In this document: positions 50,141-64,000 of the stretch, piece by piece | How positions within the stretch are numbered: the first letter of the stretch is position 1 | Layout of the letters: each line of letters opens with the position of its first letter | Assembly (NCBI RefSeq): GCF_000017265.1 | Contig: NC_011144.1 | Location: 2,272,001-2,336,000 of the forward strand | From: Phenylobacterium zucineum HLK1 | GTDB taxonomy: Bacteria > Pseudomonadota > Alphaproteobacteria > Caulobacterales > Caulobacteraceae | DNA: 64,000 nt | Direction of reading: 5' to 3' | Notes under the pieces: model-generated | Told to the model about the DNA's origin: nothing | The model's database searches: none | The model's input: the letters and a program-made list of their open reading frames with translations, nothing else | Program-made: the position numbers and the translations under genes

Positions 50141-50255
50141 GCGCCGCGCGCCGCCGATCACCGCAAACTGAACCCCCGTCCCGCCCCGGAGTTGTAGCTT
50201 CGGGGAGCGATGTCGCTCGCGCGAGGAAAGGGGAGGACGGACCATCTCCGCCTTC

Positions 50256-51545
50256 ATGTTCGCCACCGGGATCGAGAACTCGATCCCGAAGATCCAGAAC
50301 GGCAGCATCCGCATCGACCAGATGGAGGCGTGCGGCCACTACCGCCATTGGCGAAAGGACTTCGACCTCGTCGAGGAGCTGGGGCTGCGATACCTCCGCT
50401 ACGGCCCGCCGCTGCACACCAGCTTCCTCGGCCCCGACAGGTTCGACTGGGAGTTCGCCGACGTCACCTTCGCCGAGCTGCGGCGCCGCGACATCAACCC
50501 CATCGTGGACCTGTGCCACTTCGGCGTGCCCGACTGGATCGGCGACTTCCAGAACCCGGACTTCCCCGAGCTGTTCGCCAGCTATGCGGCGGCCTTCGCC
50601 CGGCGCTTCCCGTGGGTCCAGCTCTACACGCCTGTGAACGAGATGTTCATCTGCGCCCAGTTCTCGGCCAAGTTCGGCTGGTGGAACGAGCAGGGCACCA
50701 CCGACCTGACGTTCGTGACGGCGCTCAAGCACATCGTCCGGGCCAACGTGCGGGCCATGCAGGAAATCCTGAAGGTCCGGGCCGACGCGATCTTCATCCA
50801 GAGCGAGTCCTCAGAGTACTTCCACGCCGAGAACCCGCTGGCCATCAAGCCAGCCGAGATCGAGAACTCGCGTCGCTTCCTCTCGCTCGACCTGAACTAC
50901 GGACACCGGGTCGATTCCGAGATGTACGAGTACCTGATGGACAACGGGATGACGCGGGAGGAGTACCACTTCTTCCTCGGCAACTCGCTGCGCCACCACT
51001 GCATCCTGGGCAACGACTACTACTGGACGAACGAGCATCGGGTGTCGGCCAACGGCATGCACCGGGCCTCGGGCGAGATCTTCGGCTACTCCGAGATCAC
51101 CCGGCAGTACTACAACCGCTACCGCCTGCCGGTGATGCACACCGAGACCAACATCGCCGAGGGGCCGAACGGCGACGAGGCGGTGAACTGGCTCTGGAAA
51201 GAGTGGGCCAACGTCCTGCGCGTGCGCAACGACGGGGTGCCGACCGTCGGGTTCACCTGGTACTCGCTGACCGACCAGATCGACTGGGACGTGGGCTTGC
51301 GCGAACAAAACAACCGCGTCCACCCTGTCGGCCTGTACGACCTCAACCGCGAGATCCGCCCCGTGGGCCTCTCCTACAAGCAGCTGATCCAGGACTGGCA
51401 CGAGGTGCTGCCCACCCAGAGTGTCTGCCTCACCGTGCCCATCGTCCCACCGGCCGAGTACGGAGATCCGATCTCCGAGCGCCACCGCGTCGAGGCGCGG
51501 CGCCTGCGAGCCTACGAACTGGCCACCGGCGGCGAGGGCGGCTGA
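50256..51545 (+). CDS. Glycoside hydrolase family 1-like protein
   Basis: The 429-residue protein resembles GH1 beta-glycosidases. The acid/base Glu is in YTPVNEMFICAQ near residue 130 and the nucleophile Glu in VMHTETNIAEG near residue 297. Trp-rich parts (TVGFTWYSLTDQIDWDVGLR) fit the substrate site. No signal peptide is seen, so it acts in the cytosol. Next to aldose 1-epimerase and opposite the galactose operon, a beta-galactoside is the most likely substrate, but this is inference. It is shorter at the C-terminus than many GH1 enzymes and related to the GH1 half of the fusion at 42320. Confidence 0.87.
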   Translation: MFATGIENSIPKIQNGSIRIDQMEACGHYRHWRKDFDLVEELGLRYLRYGPPLHTSFLGPDRFDWEFADVTFAELRRRDINPIVDLCHFGVPDWIGDFQNPDFPELFASYAAAFARRFPWVQLYTPVNEMFICAQFSAKFGWWNEQGTTDLTFVTALKHIVRANVRAMQEILKVRADAIFIQSESSEYFHAENPLAIKPAEIENSRRFLSLDLNYGHRVDSEMYEYLMDNGMTREEYHFFLGNSLRHHCILGNDYYWTNEHRVSANGMHRASGEIFGYSEITRQYYNRYRLPVMHTETNIAEGPNGDEAVNWLWKEWANVLRVRNDGVPTVGFTWYSLTDQIDWDVGLREQNNRVHPVGLYDLNREIRPVGLSYKQLIQDWHEVLPTQSVCLTVPIVPPAEYGDPISERHRVEARRLRAYELATGGEGG

Positions 51546-51549
51546 GCCG

Positions 51550-52626
51550 ATGCGGATCGGAGGCGCGCCGGTCGTCCGGCTGACCGCCGAGGCTCCCGCG
51601 GGCGCGCCGGCGGGGACTCCGGGCTTCGTGGAGGCCGAGATCCTGCCCGGCCGGGGCATGATGACCCTGCAGGCCAGACTGCGCCTGCCGTCGGGCGAGA
51701 TCGTGGACGCGCTGTTCGCCCCGCCCGCCGCCGAGGCCGCCCGCGAGCTGGACGGCGGGGCCGAGGACTTCGCCGGCAACAAGGCCTTCGCGTTCGGCGG
51801 CGCGGTGCTGGCCCCCTTCGCCAACCGCATCCGCGGCCGCGCCCTGCCCGGCGCCCGCGAGATCGAGGCCGACCTCGACGGCCGCACGGCGCGCCTCCCG
51901 CGCAACTGGGGCGGCAAGGCGCCGGGCGCCGAGCAGTACGCCATGCACGGCCTGATCCTCGATGCGCCCGTCCCGTTCGAGCAGCCCTCCCCCGCCCGGG
52001 TGACCGGCGTTCTGGAGGCCGGCGACTTCGGCGGCCGCTGGCCGTCGCGGGCGGTGCTCGGCTTCGAGTATCGGCTGGAGGACGGCGCCCTGGCCCTCTC
52101 CATCACCGCCCGGAACGTCGGGGACGAGACGCTGCCCATCGGGCTGGGCTGGCATCCCTACTTCGCCCTGCCGAGCGGCCAGCGCCGGCAGGCGCGCCTG
52201 CGGCTGCCCGCCGACCTGCGGGCCGAGGTGAACGACTACGACGAGGTGCTGCCCACGGGCCGCCTCTCGCCCACGTCCGGCGGCCCCTATGACTTCGGCG
52301 GCCCGGACGGGGCGGCGCTCGGCGACCTCTATCTGGACGACTGCTTCACCGGGCTGCGCCGCGAGGACGGCCAGGCGGTGGTCGACGTGCGCGACCCGGC
52401 GGCCGGCGTCGGCCTGCGCCTCGCCTCGCGCTCGCCGCATGTGAAGGCGATCCAGGTCTTCGCGCCGCCCGACAAGCCGTTCGTCGTGGTCGAGCCCCAG
52501 TTCAACCTGGCCGATCCCTTCGGCGCCGTCTGGCCGCGCGAGGTGGACACCGGCATGGCCCGGCTGCAGCCCGGCGAGCAGCTCTCCTACGACGTGCGGC
52601 TGAGCGCCTTCGCCGTCGGAACCTGA
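51550..52626 (+). CDS. galM: Aldose 1-epimerase (mutarotase)
   Basis: This 358-residue protein of the galactose mutarotase fold interconverts alpha and beta anomers of galactose or glucose. Conserved parts are APFANRIRGRALPG with the substrate-binding Asn-Arg, YAMHGLILDAPV with the first His, IGLGWHPYFALPS with the second His (general acid), and FVVVEPQFNLADPF with the catalytic Glu. It follows the GH1 gene by four bases and should feed the galactose dehydrogenase of the divergent operon with the right anomer. No signal peptide. Confidence 0.9.
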   Translation: MRIGGAPVVRLTAEAPAGAPAGTPGFVEAEILPGRGMMTLQARLRLPSGEIVDALFAPPAAEAARELDGGAEDFAGNKAFAFGGAVLAPFANRIRGRALPGAREIEADLDGRTARLPRNWGGKAPGAEQYAMHGLILDAPVPFEQPSPARVTGVLEAGDFGGRWPSRAVLGFEYRLEDGALALSITARNVGDETLPIGLGWHPYFALPSGQRRQARLRLPADLRAEVNDYDEVLPTGRLSPTSGGPYDFGGPDGAALGDLYLDDCFTGLRREDGQAVVDVRDPAAGVGLRLASRSPHVKAIQVFAPPDKPFVVVEPQFNLADPFGAVWPREVDTGMARLQPGEQLSYDVRLSAFAVGT

Positions 52627-52651
52627 ACCCGCTTGGCGGCTTCTCCCGCCC

Positions 52652-52933
52652 ATGAACCGCGCACGAAAGAGTGAAACGAGCGAATCCTCCTGTGAAGTCA
52701 TCGACTTCGATGAGGCGCTGCTCGACTCGTGCCCGGCCGACGAGAAGGCCGAGCTGATGACCGAGGCCCGCATCCTCGCCCAGGCCTTCGCCGGGCAGGG
52801 CGCGACCGAGACCCTGGAGGAGATGGCCGAGACCCTCTCCGCTGGCTACCGCGACGCCGAGATGGACCGGCCGCACGCGCGCAAGCTGTCGGCGGCGCTG
52901 AAGCGGCTCGCCCGGGATCCGTGGACCGACTGA
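52652..52933 (+). CDS. Small hypothetical protein
   Basis: This 93-residue, acidic, helical protein (MNRARKSETSESSCEVIDFD, then ATETLEEMAETLSAGYRDAE) has no recognised domain. It starts 25 bp after galM without a clear ribosome site and ends one base before the stop of the convergent kinase gene. The Ala/Glu/Leu spacing looks like a genuine helical protein. Function unknown. Confidence 0.6.
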   Translation: MNRARKSETSESSCEVIDFDEALLDSCPADEKAELMTEARILAQAFAGQGATETLEEMAETLSAGYRDAEMDRPHARKLSAALKRLARDPWTD

Positions 52934-52934
52934 G

Positions 52935-55019
52935 CTATTCGGCGGCGGCCGAGGCCCGGCCGCGCTTGCGCTTCCTCTCGGACCGGTCGAGCAGCTTGCG
53001 CAGCATGGAGGCCATGGCCGAGGTCTCGTAGGGCTTGTCGAGCAGCGGGAACTCGGCGCCCTCCATCACCTGGCGCTCGCCTACGAAGCCGGAGGTCAGC
53101 AGCACCTTCAGCCCCGGCCGCAGCTCGCGGGCGGTGCGCGCCAGGCTGACGCCGCTGACCCCGCCCGGCATCACCACGTCGGTGAACAGGAGGTCGATCT
53201 CGGCGCCCGAATGGATGATCTGCAGCGCCTCGGAGGCGTTGGTCGCCGTCTGCACCTGATAGCCCAGGCCGGTGAGCACATCGAGCGTCAGGGCGAGCAC
53301 GGTGGGATCGTCCTCGACCAGCAGGATCCGCTCGGCGCCGCCGACAATGGCGCGGGGCGTCTCCTCCGGCCGCACCTCGGCCTTGGCCCGGGTGGCGGGC
53401 AGCAGCAGGCGGAAGACGGTGCCCCGGCCCGGCTCGCTGTCGACCTCCACCTCCCCGTCGGACTGGCGCACGAAGCCGTAGACCTGGCTGAGGCCGAGGC
53501 CCGAGCCCTTGCCGACCTCCTTCGTGGTGAAGAACGGCTCGAACACCCGCTCGCGCACCTCGGGGCTCATGCCGCAGCCGGTGTCGCCGACCTCGACGAC
53601 CACGAAGCCCAACCCCTCCGCCGCGGACCGCCGCTCGGTGCGCACGCACAGCCGCCCGCCCTCGGGCATCGCGTCGCGGGCGTTCACGGCCAGGTTCAGC
53701 AGCGCGGTTTCGAGCTGCGTCGGATCGACATGGGTGTTCAGGGGCTCGCCGTCGCCGCCCAGCTCGAGGTCGAGGGTCACTGCCTCGCCGACCGCCTGGC
53801 GCATCAGCGGCGCGAAGTCCTGGATCAGCGCGTTCACGTCCAGGGTCACCGGCGACAGGTGCTGGCGGCGCGAGAACGCCAGGAGCTGTCGGGTCAGGTC
53901 GCGGCCGCGCTCGGCCGCCTGGCGGATTGCGTCGATGCGCCGGGCCCGACGGGCCTCGTCCTCCTGCTTGCGGGCGAGCATGTCGATGTTGCCCAGCACC
54001 ACGGTCAGCAGGTTGTTGAAGTCGTGCGCGACCCCGCCGGTGAGCTGGCCCACCGCCTCCATCTTGCGGGCCTGGGCGAGCTGCTCCTCGAGGCTGCGGC
54101 GGTCGGTGGCGTCGAGCAGGACGCCGAAGATCTCGCGCGCCTCGCCGTCGTCGCTGGGCGCGATCACGCCCTGGTCGTGCAGCACCCGGTACTGGCCGTC
54201 GGCGCAGAGCCAGCGGAACTCGCAGGCGTAGTGGCCGATCTTCACCGCCTGGGTGATGGCCTTGGTCACCCGCTCGATATCGTCGGGATGGATGCGGCCG
54301 GCGCCGAAGTCGGCCTCCTCCAGGAAGCGGTCCGCGGGGAAGCCGGTGATCTCCTTCACCGACTCCGAGACGAACAGCGGCGTAAAGGGCGGCTCGACGC
54401 TGCGCGAGGTGAAGACGATCGGCATGGCCTTCAGGATCGCCGCCTGCTGCGCCTCGGCCCGCCGCAGCGCCTTCTCGGCGCGGGCCTTCTCGGTCTTCAC
54501 CCGGCTGTGCTCGTCCAGCAGCCACTGCTTGTAGGCGGACTGGCGGTTCGCCTCCTGGGTCTTGAGGTAGAGGTCCACGAAGACCTTGGTCTTGGCCTTC
54601 AGGATGAAGGGGTCCACGGGCTTGAAGACCACGTCCACCGCCCCGGCCGAATAGGCCTGGAAGATGTGCGCCTCGTCCCGGAAGATCGCCGTCAGGAAGA
54701 CGATCGGCGTGTCGGCCGTGCGCTTGCGCGAACGGATCAGCGCCGCGGTCTCGTAGCCGTCCATCCCCGGCATGTGCAGGTCGAGCAGGATGAGGGCGAA
54801 CTCCTCCGAGAGCAGGCGCTTGAGCGCCTCCTCGCCCGACCGGGCCACCACGAGCTCGTGGCCGAGATCCTCCAGCGCCTGCACGGCGGCGAAGGCGTTC
54901 CGCTCGTCGTCGTCGACGATGAGAATCCGGGCCTTCAGCGGCGCGTCCAGGTCGGGCGGGGCCTGAGCCTCCGCCCCGCCGGGGCCTGCCGGATATCTGG
55001 CGGGGACGGCGTTCGTCAC
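52935..55019 (-). CDS. Hybrid histidine kinase: receiver-PAS-kinase-receiver
   Basis: The 694-residue cytosolic protein begins with a receiver domain ([17 protein letters not shown], phospho-Asp in [15 protein letters not shown], residues about 30-145). A coiled linker and a PAS domain follow (about 195-320). The kinase core has [19 protein letters not shown] as H-box, [14 protein letters not shown] as N-box, [11 protein letters not shown] and [14 protein letters not shown] second receiver ends the protein ([32 protein letters not shown]). No membrane segment is present. The GTG at 55019 follows the poly-HAMP kinase stop at once (TGATGTG), so both kinases are probably made together. Confidence 0.93.
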   Translation of the reverse strand: MTNAVPARYPAGPGGAEAQAPPDLDAPLKARILIVDDDERNAFAAVQALEDLGHELVVARSGEEALKRLLSEEFALILLDLHMPGMDGYETAALIRSRKRTADTPIVFLTAIFRDEAHIFQAYSAGAVDVVFKPVDPFILKAKTKVFVDLYLKTQEANRQSAYKQWLLDEHSRVKTEKARAEKALRRAEAQQAAILKAMPIVFTSRSVEPPFTPLFVSESVKEITGFPADRFLEEADFGAGRIHPDDIERVTKAITQAVKIGHYACEFRWLCADGQYRVLHDQGVIAPSDDGEAREIFGVLLDATDRRSLEEQLAQARKMEAVGQLTGGVAHDFNNLLTVVLGNIDMLARKQEDEARRARRIDAIRQAAERGRDLTRQLLAFSRRQHLSPVTLDVNALIQDFAPLMRQAVGEAVTLDLELGGDGEPLNTHVDPTQLETALLNLAVNARDAMPEGGRLCVRTERRSAAEGLGFVVVEVGDTGCGMSPEVRERVFEPFFTTKEVGKGSGLGLSQVYGFVRQSDGEVEVDSEPGRGTVFRLLLPATRAKAEVRPEETPRAIVGGAERILLVEDDPTVLALTLDVLTGLGYQVQTATNASEALQIIHSGAEIDLLFTDVVMPGGVSGVSLARTARELRPGLKVLLTSGFVGERQVMEGAEFPLLDKPYETSAMASMLRKLLDRSERKRKRGRASAAAE

Positions 55020-55020
55020 A

Positions 55021-60879
<5,859 letters not shown>

Positions 60880-61168
60880 GGTTCCCCCGAGGGCGAGCGT
60901 TGCTGCGGTGGGGGGATACTGCCCCGCGCTTCGGCCTGACCTCGAAAGGCACAGGTCGGCGCCAAGACACACCCCGCCCGTTCCGGTGAACGTGGGGTCG
61001 CGCGCGGGGGTTCCACGGCCTGTCAAAATTTGCTGGGAGGCGGGAGAGCGGGCCCGAGGCTAGCCCATCGCCGGGAGGCCGCCAAGAATCCCGCACGGAA
61101 CTTGACCCTGTGGGCGCCGTTTCCGGCCCAGGGGCGTCCGGTCCCCGGAAGGAGCGAAACCCCACTGC

Positions 61169-61948
61169 ATGTCGCAGCCCTTTGACGACGCCGTCTTCGA
61201 GCCGCCGCCGGACGCCGAGGCGTTCTACGCCGAGAGCCTGAGGCTGCTCAACGAGTCCGGCATCCCGTTCCTGCTCTCGGGCACCTATGCGGTGAGCGCC
61301 TTCACGGGGATCGTGCGGCCGACCAAGGACCTGGACGTGTTCTGCAAGGCCGGCGACTACCCTAAGATCCTGGCCTACTTCCAGGAGCGCGGCTACCGCA
61401 CCGACGTCGAGGACGAGCGCTGGATCGCCAAGGTCTGGGAGGACAACCGGTTCTTCGACGTGATCTTCGCCATGTCGAACGGCACGGCGCCGGTGACGGA
61501 CGCCTGGTTCTCGAGCTGCGACACGATCCACGTCTATGGCGCCGAGGCCAAGATCACCCCGCCCACCGAGCTGATCGTCTCCAAGATGTTCATCCAGGAT
61601 CGCTACCGCTACGACGGGGCGGACGTGGCGCACGTCATCCTGCGGGCCCACGACCGGATCGATTGGCAGCGGCTCATGACCTACATGGAGCCGTACTGGG
61701 AGGTGCTGCTGTGCCACCTCCTGAACTTCCGTTTCATCTACCCGACCGAGCGCGACCTGATCCCCCGCTGGGTGATGGACGAGCTGTCCGCGCGCCTGAA
61801 GGCCCAGGTCGGCTTGCCCCCCGCGCGGGTGAAGGTGTGCCGCGGCCGCCTGTTCAGCCCGCGGGACTACGTCATGGACATTTCGGAATGGGGCTTCGCC
61901 GACGTGGTCGGCAAGGGCCTGGAGGAGCGGCATGAACCCATCGCCTGA
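61169..61948 (+). CDS. Nucleotidyltransferase-fold protein
   Basis: The 259-residue protein carries a nucleotidyltransferase-like site: FLLSGTYAVSAFTGIVRPTK followed by DLDVFCK, giving the G-(S/T)-xn-DxD pattern, with a further acidic residue in FFDVIFAMSN. The remainder is helical (WQRLMTYMEPYWEVLLCHLL). The target may be a small molecule, protein or RNA; aminoglycoside-type and AbiEii-type relatives share this fold. Its last 17 bases overlap the phosphoesterase gene, so the two form a pair. The ATG at 61169 is preceded by GGAAGGAG about 15 bases upstream, slightly far. Confidence 0.8.
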   Translation: MSQPFDDAVFEPPPDAEAFYAESLRLLNESGIPFLLSGTYAVSAFTGIVRPTKDLDVFCKAGDYPKILAYFQERGYRTDVEDERWIAKVWEDNRFFDVIFAMSNGTAPVTDAWFSSCDTIHVYGAEAKITPPTELIVSKMFIQDRYRYDGADVAHVILRAHDRIDWQRLMTYMEPYWEVLLCHLLNFRFIYPTERDLIPRWVMDELSARLKAQVGLPPARVKVCRGRLFSPRDYVMDISEWGFADVVGKGLEERHEPIA

Positions 61949-62690
61949 CGCCACGCCGCCTGACCCCATCCACAACGGATCGGTCCGGGTCGCGGCGATC
62001 GGGGACCTGCACGTCGGCGAAGGCGCCCGCCAGCCGTACCGCGAGCTGTTCGCGCGGATCAGCCAGGAGGCCGACGTGCTGGCGCTGTGCGGCGACCTGA
62101 CCAACTTCGGCAAGACGCCCGAGGCCGAGATCCTGGCCGAGGACCTGCAGGCCTGCACGATCCCGGTCGTCGGCGTGCTGGGCAACCACGACCACGAGTG
62201 CGGCCAGCCCCAGGAGGTCTCGCGCATCCTGCACCAGGCGGGCCTGAAGCTGCTCGACGGCGAGGCCTACGAGATCGACGGCGTCGGCTTCGCCGGCTGC
62301 AAGGGCTTCATCGGCGGCTACGGCCGGCACATGCTCTCGGCCTTCGGCGAGCCCGAGATCAAGGCCTTCGTCCAGGCCGCCGTGGACGAGAACCTGAAGC
62401 TCGAGAGCAGCCTGCGCATGCTGCGCAACGACCGCATCGTGGTCGTCACCCACTACGCCCCCGTTTTGGAGACCGTGGCCGGCGAGCCGCCCGAGATCTT
62501 CGCCTTCCTGGGTTCGGCCCGCATGGGCGAGACGATCGACCGCTTCGACGGGGTCAAGGTCGCCGTGCACGGCCACGCCCACCGCGGCGCCTATGAAGGC
62601 CGGACGGCGCGCGGGGTGCCGGTCTACAATGTCGCCAAGCCGGTGCTGAACCGGGACGTCGGCGTCGAGTTCGCCGTCTTCGACGTCTAG
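61932..62690 (+). CDS. Calcineurin-like metallophosphoesterase
   Basis: The 252-residue protein has all di-metal motifs: AIGDLHVGEG (DxH), LCGDLTNFG (GD), VLGNHDHE (GNHD), VVVTHYAP and AVHGHAHRG (GHxH). It should hydrolyse a phosphate ester or phosphodiester in the cytosol. Overlap with the nucleotidyltransferase gene suggests the two act on the same compound, one adding and the other removing a nucleotide or phosphate (inference). It is not closely similar to the phosphoesterase at 27201. It converges on the DUF1003 gene with a 4-bp overlap. Confidence 0.9.
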   Translation: MNPSPDATPPDPIHNGSVRVAAIGDLHVGEGARQPYRELFARISQEADVLALCGDLTNFGKTPEAEILAEDLQACTIPVVGVLGNHDHECGQPQEVSRILHQAGLKLLDGEAYEIDGVGFAGCKGFIGGYGRHMLSAFGEPEIKAFVQAAVDENLKLESSLRMLRNDRIVVVTHYAPVLETVAGEPPEIFAFLGSARMGETIDRFDGVKVAVHGHAHRGAYEGRTARGVPVYNVAKPVLNRDVGVEFAVFDV

Positions 62691-63238
62691 GGCGGCTCGC
62701 GCTCGTCCTGGGCCAGCTCCTCGAGCACGGCCTCGGGCGCGACCTCGCGGCTGATCTCGTCGATCTTGGGACGCTCGACCTCGACCCCGGCCTTCTCCGC
62801 CAGGGCCGTCGTCATCTTCACGAGCTGGGTGATCTCGTACTCGGCGAGCAGGTTGATCTGCAGGTCCAGGGCCGCGCGCTTCTCGCCGATCGCGGCGTTG
62901 CGGTTCTGGCTGATGAGCACGAAGGTCGAAAGGAAGATCGCCTCCACCGAGGCCACGGTGGCCAGGATCACAAAGGTCGGATCGAAGCGCTCGACCCCCG
63001 GCACGAACCCGAGGTTCACGGCCACCCACGCCGAGACCAGGGCCACGTGCAGGCAGACGAAGGTGAGCGAGCCGGTGAAGGCGGTGATCCGTTCGGCGAT
63101 GCGCTCGCCGATCCCCGCCTGCGCCTCCTCGCGCGCCCGCTGGGCCCGCATCGCCTCGATGTTCCGCCGCAGGACGAGGCCCATGTCCTCCGCGGCGGGC
63201 GGCGGGTAGGTCAGCTTCTCGTTCGCGGGCCGGGACAT
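62687..63238 (-). CDS. DUF1003 membrane protein
   Basis: The 183-residue protein belongs to the DUF1003 family. Two membrane segments lie at about residues 55-78 (FVCLHVALVSAWVAVNLGFV) and 90-112 (FVILATVASVEAIFLSTFVL). The family motif SQNRNAAIGEKRAALDLQIN follows, then a long helical cytoplasmic tail. Function is not established. The ATG at 63238 begins MSRPANEKLTYPPPAAEDMG. It lies 37 bp downstream of the epimerase gene in the same direction. Confidence 0.88.
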   Translation of the reverse strand: MSRPANEKLTYPPPAAEDMGLVLRRNIEAMRAQRAREEAQAGIGERIAERITAFTGSLTFVCLHVALVSAWVAVNLGFVPGVERFDPTFVILATVASVEAIFLSTFVLISQNRNAAIGEKRAALDLQINLLAEYEITQLVKMTTALAEKAGVEVERPKIDEISREVAPEAVLEELAQDEREPP

Positions 63239-63275
63239 GGCCGAGGAATTCCCGTGAGCGGGCGCCGTTCCGCCC

Positions 63276-64000
63276 TCAGGCCGAGAGCCGCACGACGTCC
63301 GCCCGCTTGCCTTTCCGGTCGCGGCCCTCGCGGGCCTCGAACCAGGCGATGGTGGCGCGAAGCCCCTGCTCCAGCGGCGTCTTCGGAGTCCAGCCCAGCA
63401 GCCGCTCGGCCTTGGAGATGTCGGGCCGCCGGCGCCTGGGATCGTCCACCGGCAGCGGCCGGTGGACCACCTCGGACGTCGAGCCGGTCATGGCGAGCAC
63501 CAGGTCCACCAGCTCCAGGATCGTCCGCTCGGCGGGATTGCCGATGTTCACCGGCCCCGGCTGGGCGCCGTCGTATTCCATCAGCCGGACGAGGCCGTCG
63601 ATCTGGTCGTCCACGTAGCAGAAGGAGCGGGTCTGCGAGCCGTCGCCGAAGACGGTGATGTCCTCGCCCGCCAGGGCCTGGCTGACCACGTTCGACACCA
63701 CCCGCCCGTCGCTGGCGTCGAGACGGGGGCCGTAGGTGTTGAAGATCCGCACGACCCGTACCTCGGCCTTGCCCAGCCGGTCGTAGTCGAAGCAGAGCGT
63801 CTCGGCGGCCCGCTTGCCCTCGTCGTAGCAGGCCCGGGGGCCGGTGCAGTTGACGTTGCCCCAATAGCTCTCGGGCTGGGGATGGCTCGCCGGATCGCCG
63901 TAGATCTCGCTGGTGGAGGCCTGCAGGAACCGCGCGCCGGAGGCCTCGGCCAGCTTCAGCAGCTGCCGGGTCCCGATGACGCTGGTCATCAGGGTGTGTT
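63276..64000 (-). CDS. UDP-glucuronate decarboxylase-like NAD-dependent epimerase, N-terminus missing
   Basis: This is the C-terminal 241 residues of an extended SDR protein; the start lies beyond the window edge. ASTSEIYGDPASHPQPESYW, then YDEGKRAAETL with YxxxK, VRIFNTYGPRLDASDGRVVS and FGDGSQTRSFCYVDDQIDGL match UDP-glucuronate decarboxylase (UXS), which makes UDP-xylose. DPRRRRPDISKAERLLGW is also typical of UXS. Confirmation needs the missing N-terminal GxxGxxG motif. The product would be an envelope sugar donor. Confidence 0.88.
   Translation of the reverse strand, partial: HTLMTSVIGTRQLLKLAEASGARFLQASTSEIYGDPASHPQPESYWGNVNCTGPRACYDEGKRAAETLCFDYDRLGKAEVRVVRIFNTYGPRLDASDGRVVSNVVSQALAGEDITVFGDGSQTRSFCYVDDQIDGLVRLMEYDGAQPGPVNIGNPAERTILELVDLVLAMTGSTSEVVHRPLPVDDPRRRRPDISKAERLLGWTPKTPLEQGLRATIAWFEAREGRDRKGKRADVVRLSA

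Noticed and set aside
60880-61168. Possible gene or promoter in the 289-bp gap
   Set aside because: A good leftward TTGACA-like -35 is present near 61018, but no matching -10 at suitable distance, and no frame looks coding.

Overview
This window is GC-rich (roughly 70 % by eye), densely packed alphaproteobacterial DNA. It most resembles Caulobacteraceae, probably Phenylobacterium or a close relative. The strongest argument is gene order: a ceramide/sphingolipid cluster (fatty-acyl-AMP ligase, ceramide reductase, ACP, serine palmitoyltransferase, three lipid head-group genes, GNAT-type ceramide synthase) lies in the order I recall for Caulobacter crescentus. Many neighbouring genes overlap by 1-4 bp (ATGA, GTGA, TTGA, CTGA, TGATG), so operons are tight and non-ATG starts common. 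I see no insertion sequence, prophage, rRNA, CRISPR array or replication origin.

Layout. 1-5170: an Mla/MCE-type phospholipid ABC transport operon ending in a patatin phospholipase. 5177-8187: a leftward run with folD, a Nudix hydrolase, an S1/P1 nuclease and a glutathione transferase. 8293-10975: an acetyltransferase, a secreted 3D-domain protein, the 5' remnant of a P-loop ATPase gene and a DUF2254 membrane protein. 10983-15913: a leftward sulfate-assimilation operon (cobA, DUF2849, cysI, DUF934, cysH, ferredoxin-NADP reductase) with a divergent LysR gene. 16088-18491: the LysR regulator, chorismate mutase, DUF1993, an orphan Hpt protein and tRNA-Lys(CTT).

18629-33548 is the sphingolipid region. 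It starts with a Wzx-like flippase, aasR, cerR, acpR and spt. Opposite them run three genes: a Tam41-like protein, a DAG-kinase-family (ceramide) kinase and a nucleotidyltransferase/CDP-alcohol phosphotransferase fusion. Then come a metallophosphoesterase, a HIT protein, an LptF/LptG-like permease pair, the ceramide synthase and two nucleotidyltransferases. I infer a route ceramide -> ceramide-1-phosphate -> CDP-ceramide -> anionic phospho-head-group sphingolipid, with the LptFG-like pair as candidate exporter.

33600-38467: small regulatory and house-keeping genes (SWIB, acyl-CoA synthetase, M20 peptidase, XRE regulator). 38578-44572: envelope-sugar genes with two unusual fusions, a glycosyltransferase-UDP-galactopyranose mutase and a GH1-RmlD protein, flanking galE. 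44838-49763: a complete De Ley-Doudoroff D-galactose operon (lactonase, dehydratase, dehydrogenase, KDGal kinase, KDPGal aldolase), divergent from a GH1 glycosidase and an aldose 1-epimerase (50256-52626). 52935-60879: two coupled hybrid histidine kinases, one carrying nine near-identical 92-residue HAMP units. 61169-64000: a nucleotidyltransferase/phosphoesterase pair, a DUF1003 membrane protein and the 3' part of a UDP-glucuronate-decarboxylase-like gene. No stretch longer than 300 bases lacks a gene; the largest gaps are 60880-61168 and 216-467.
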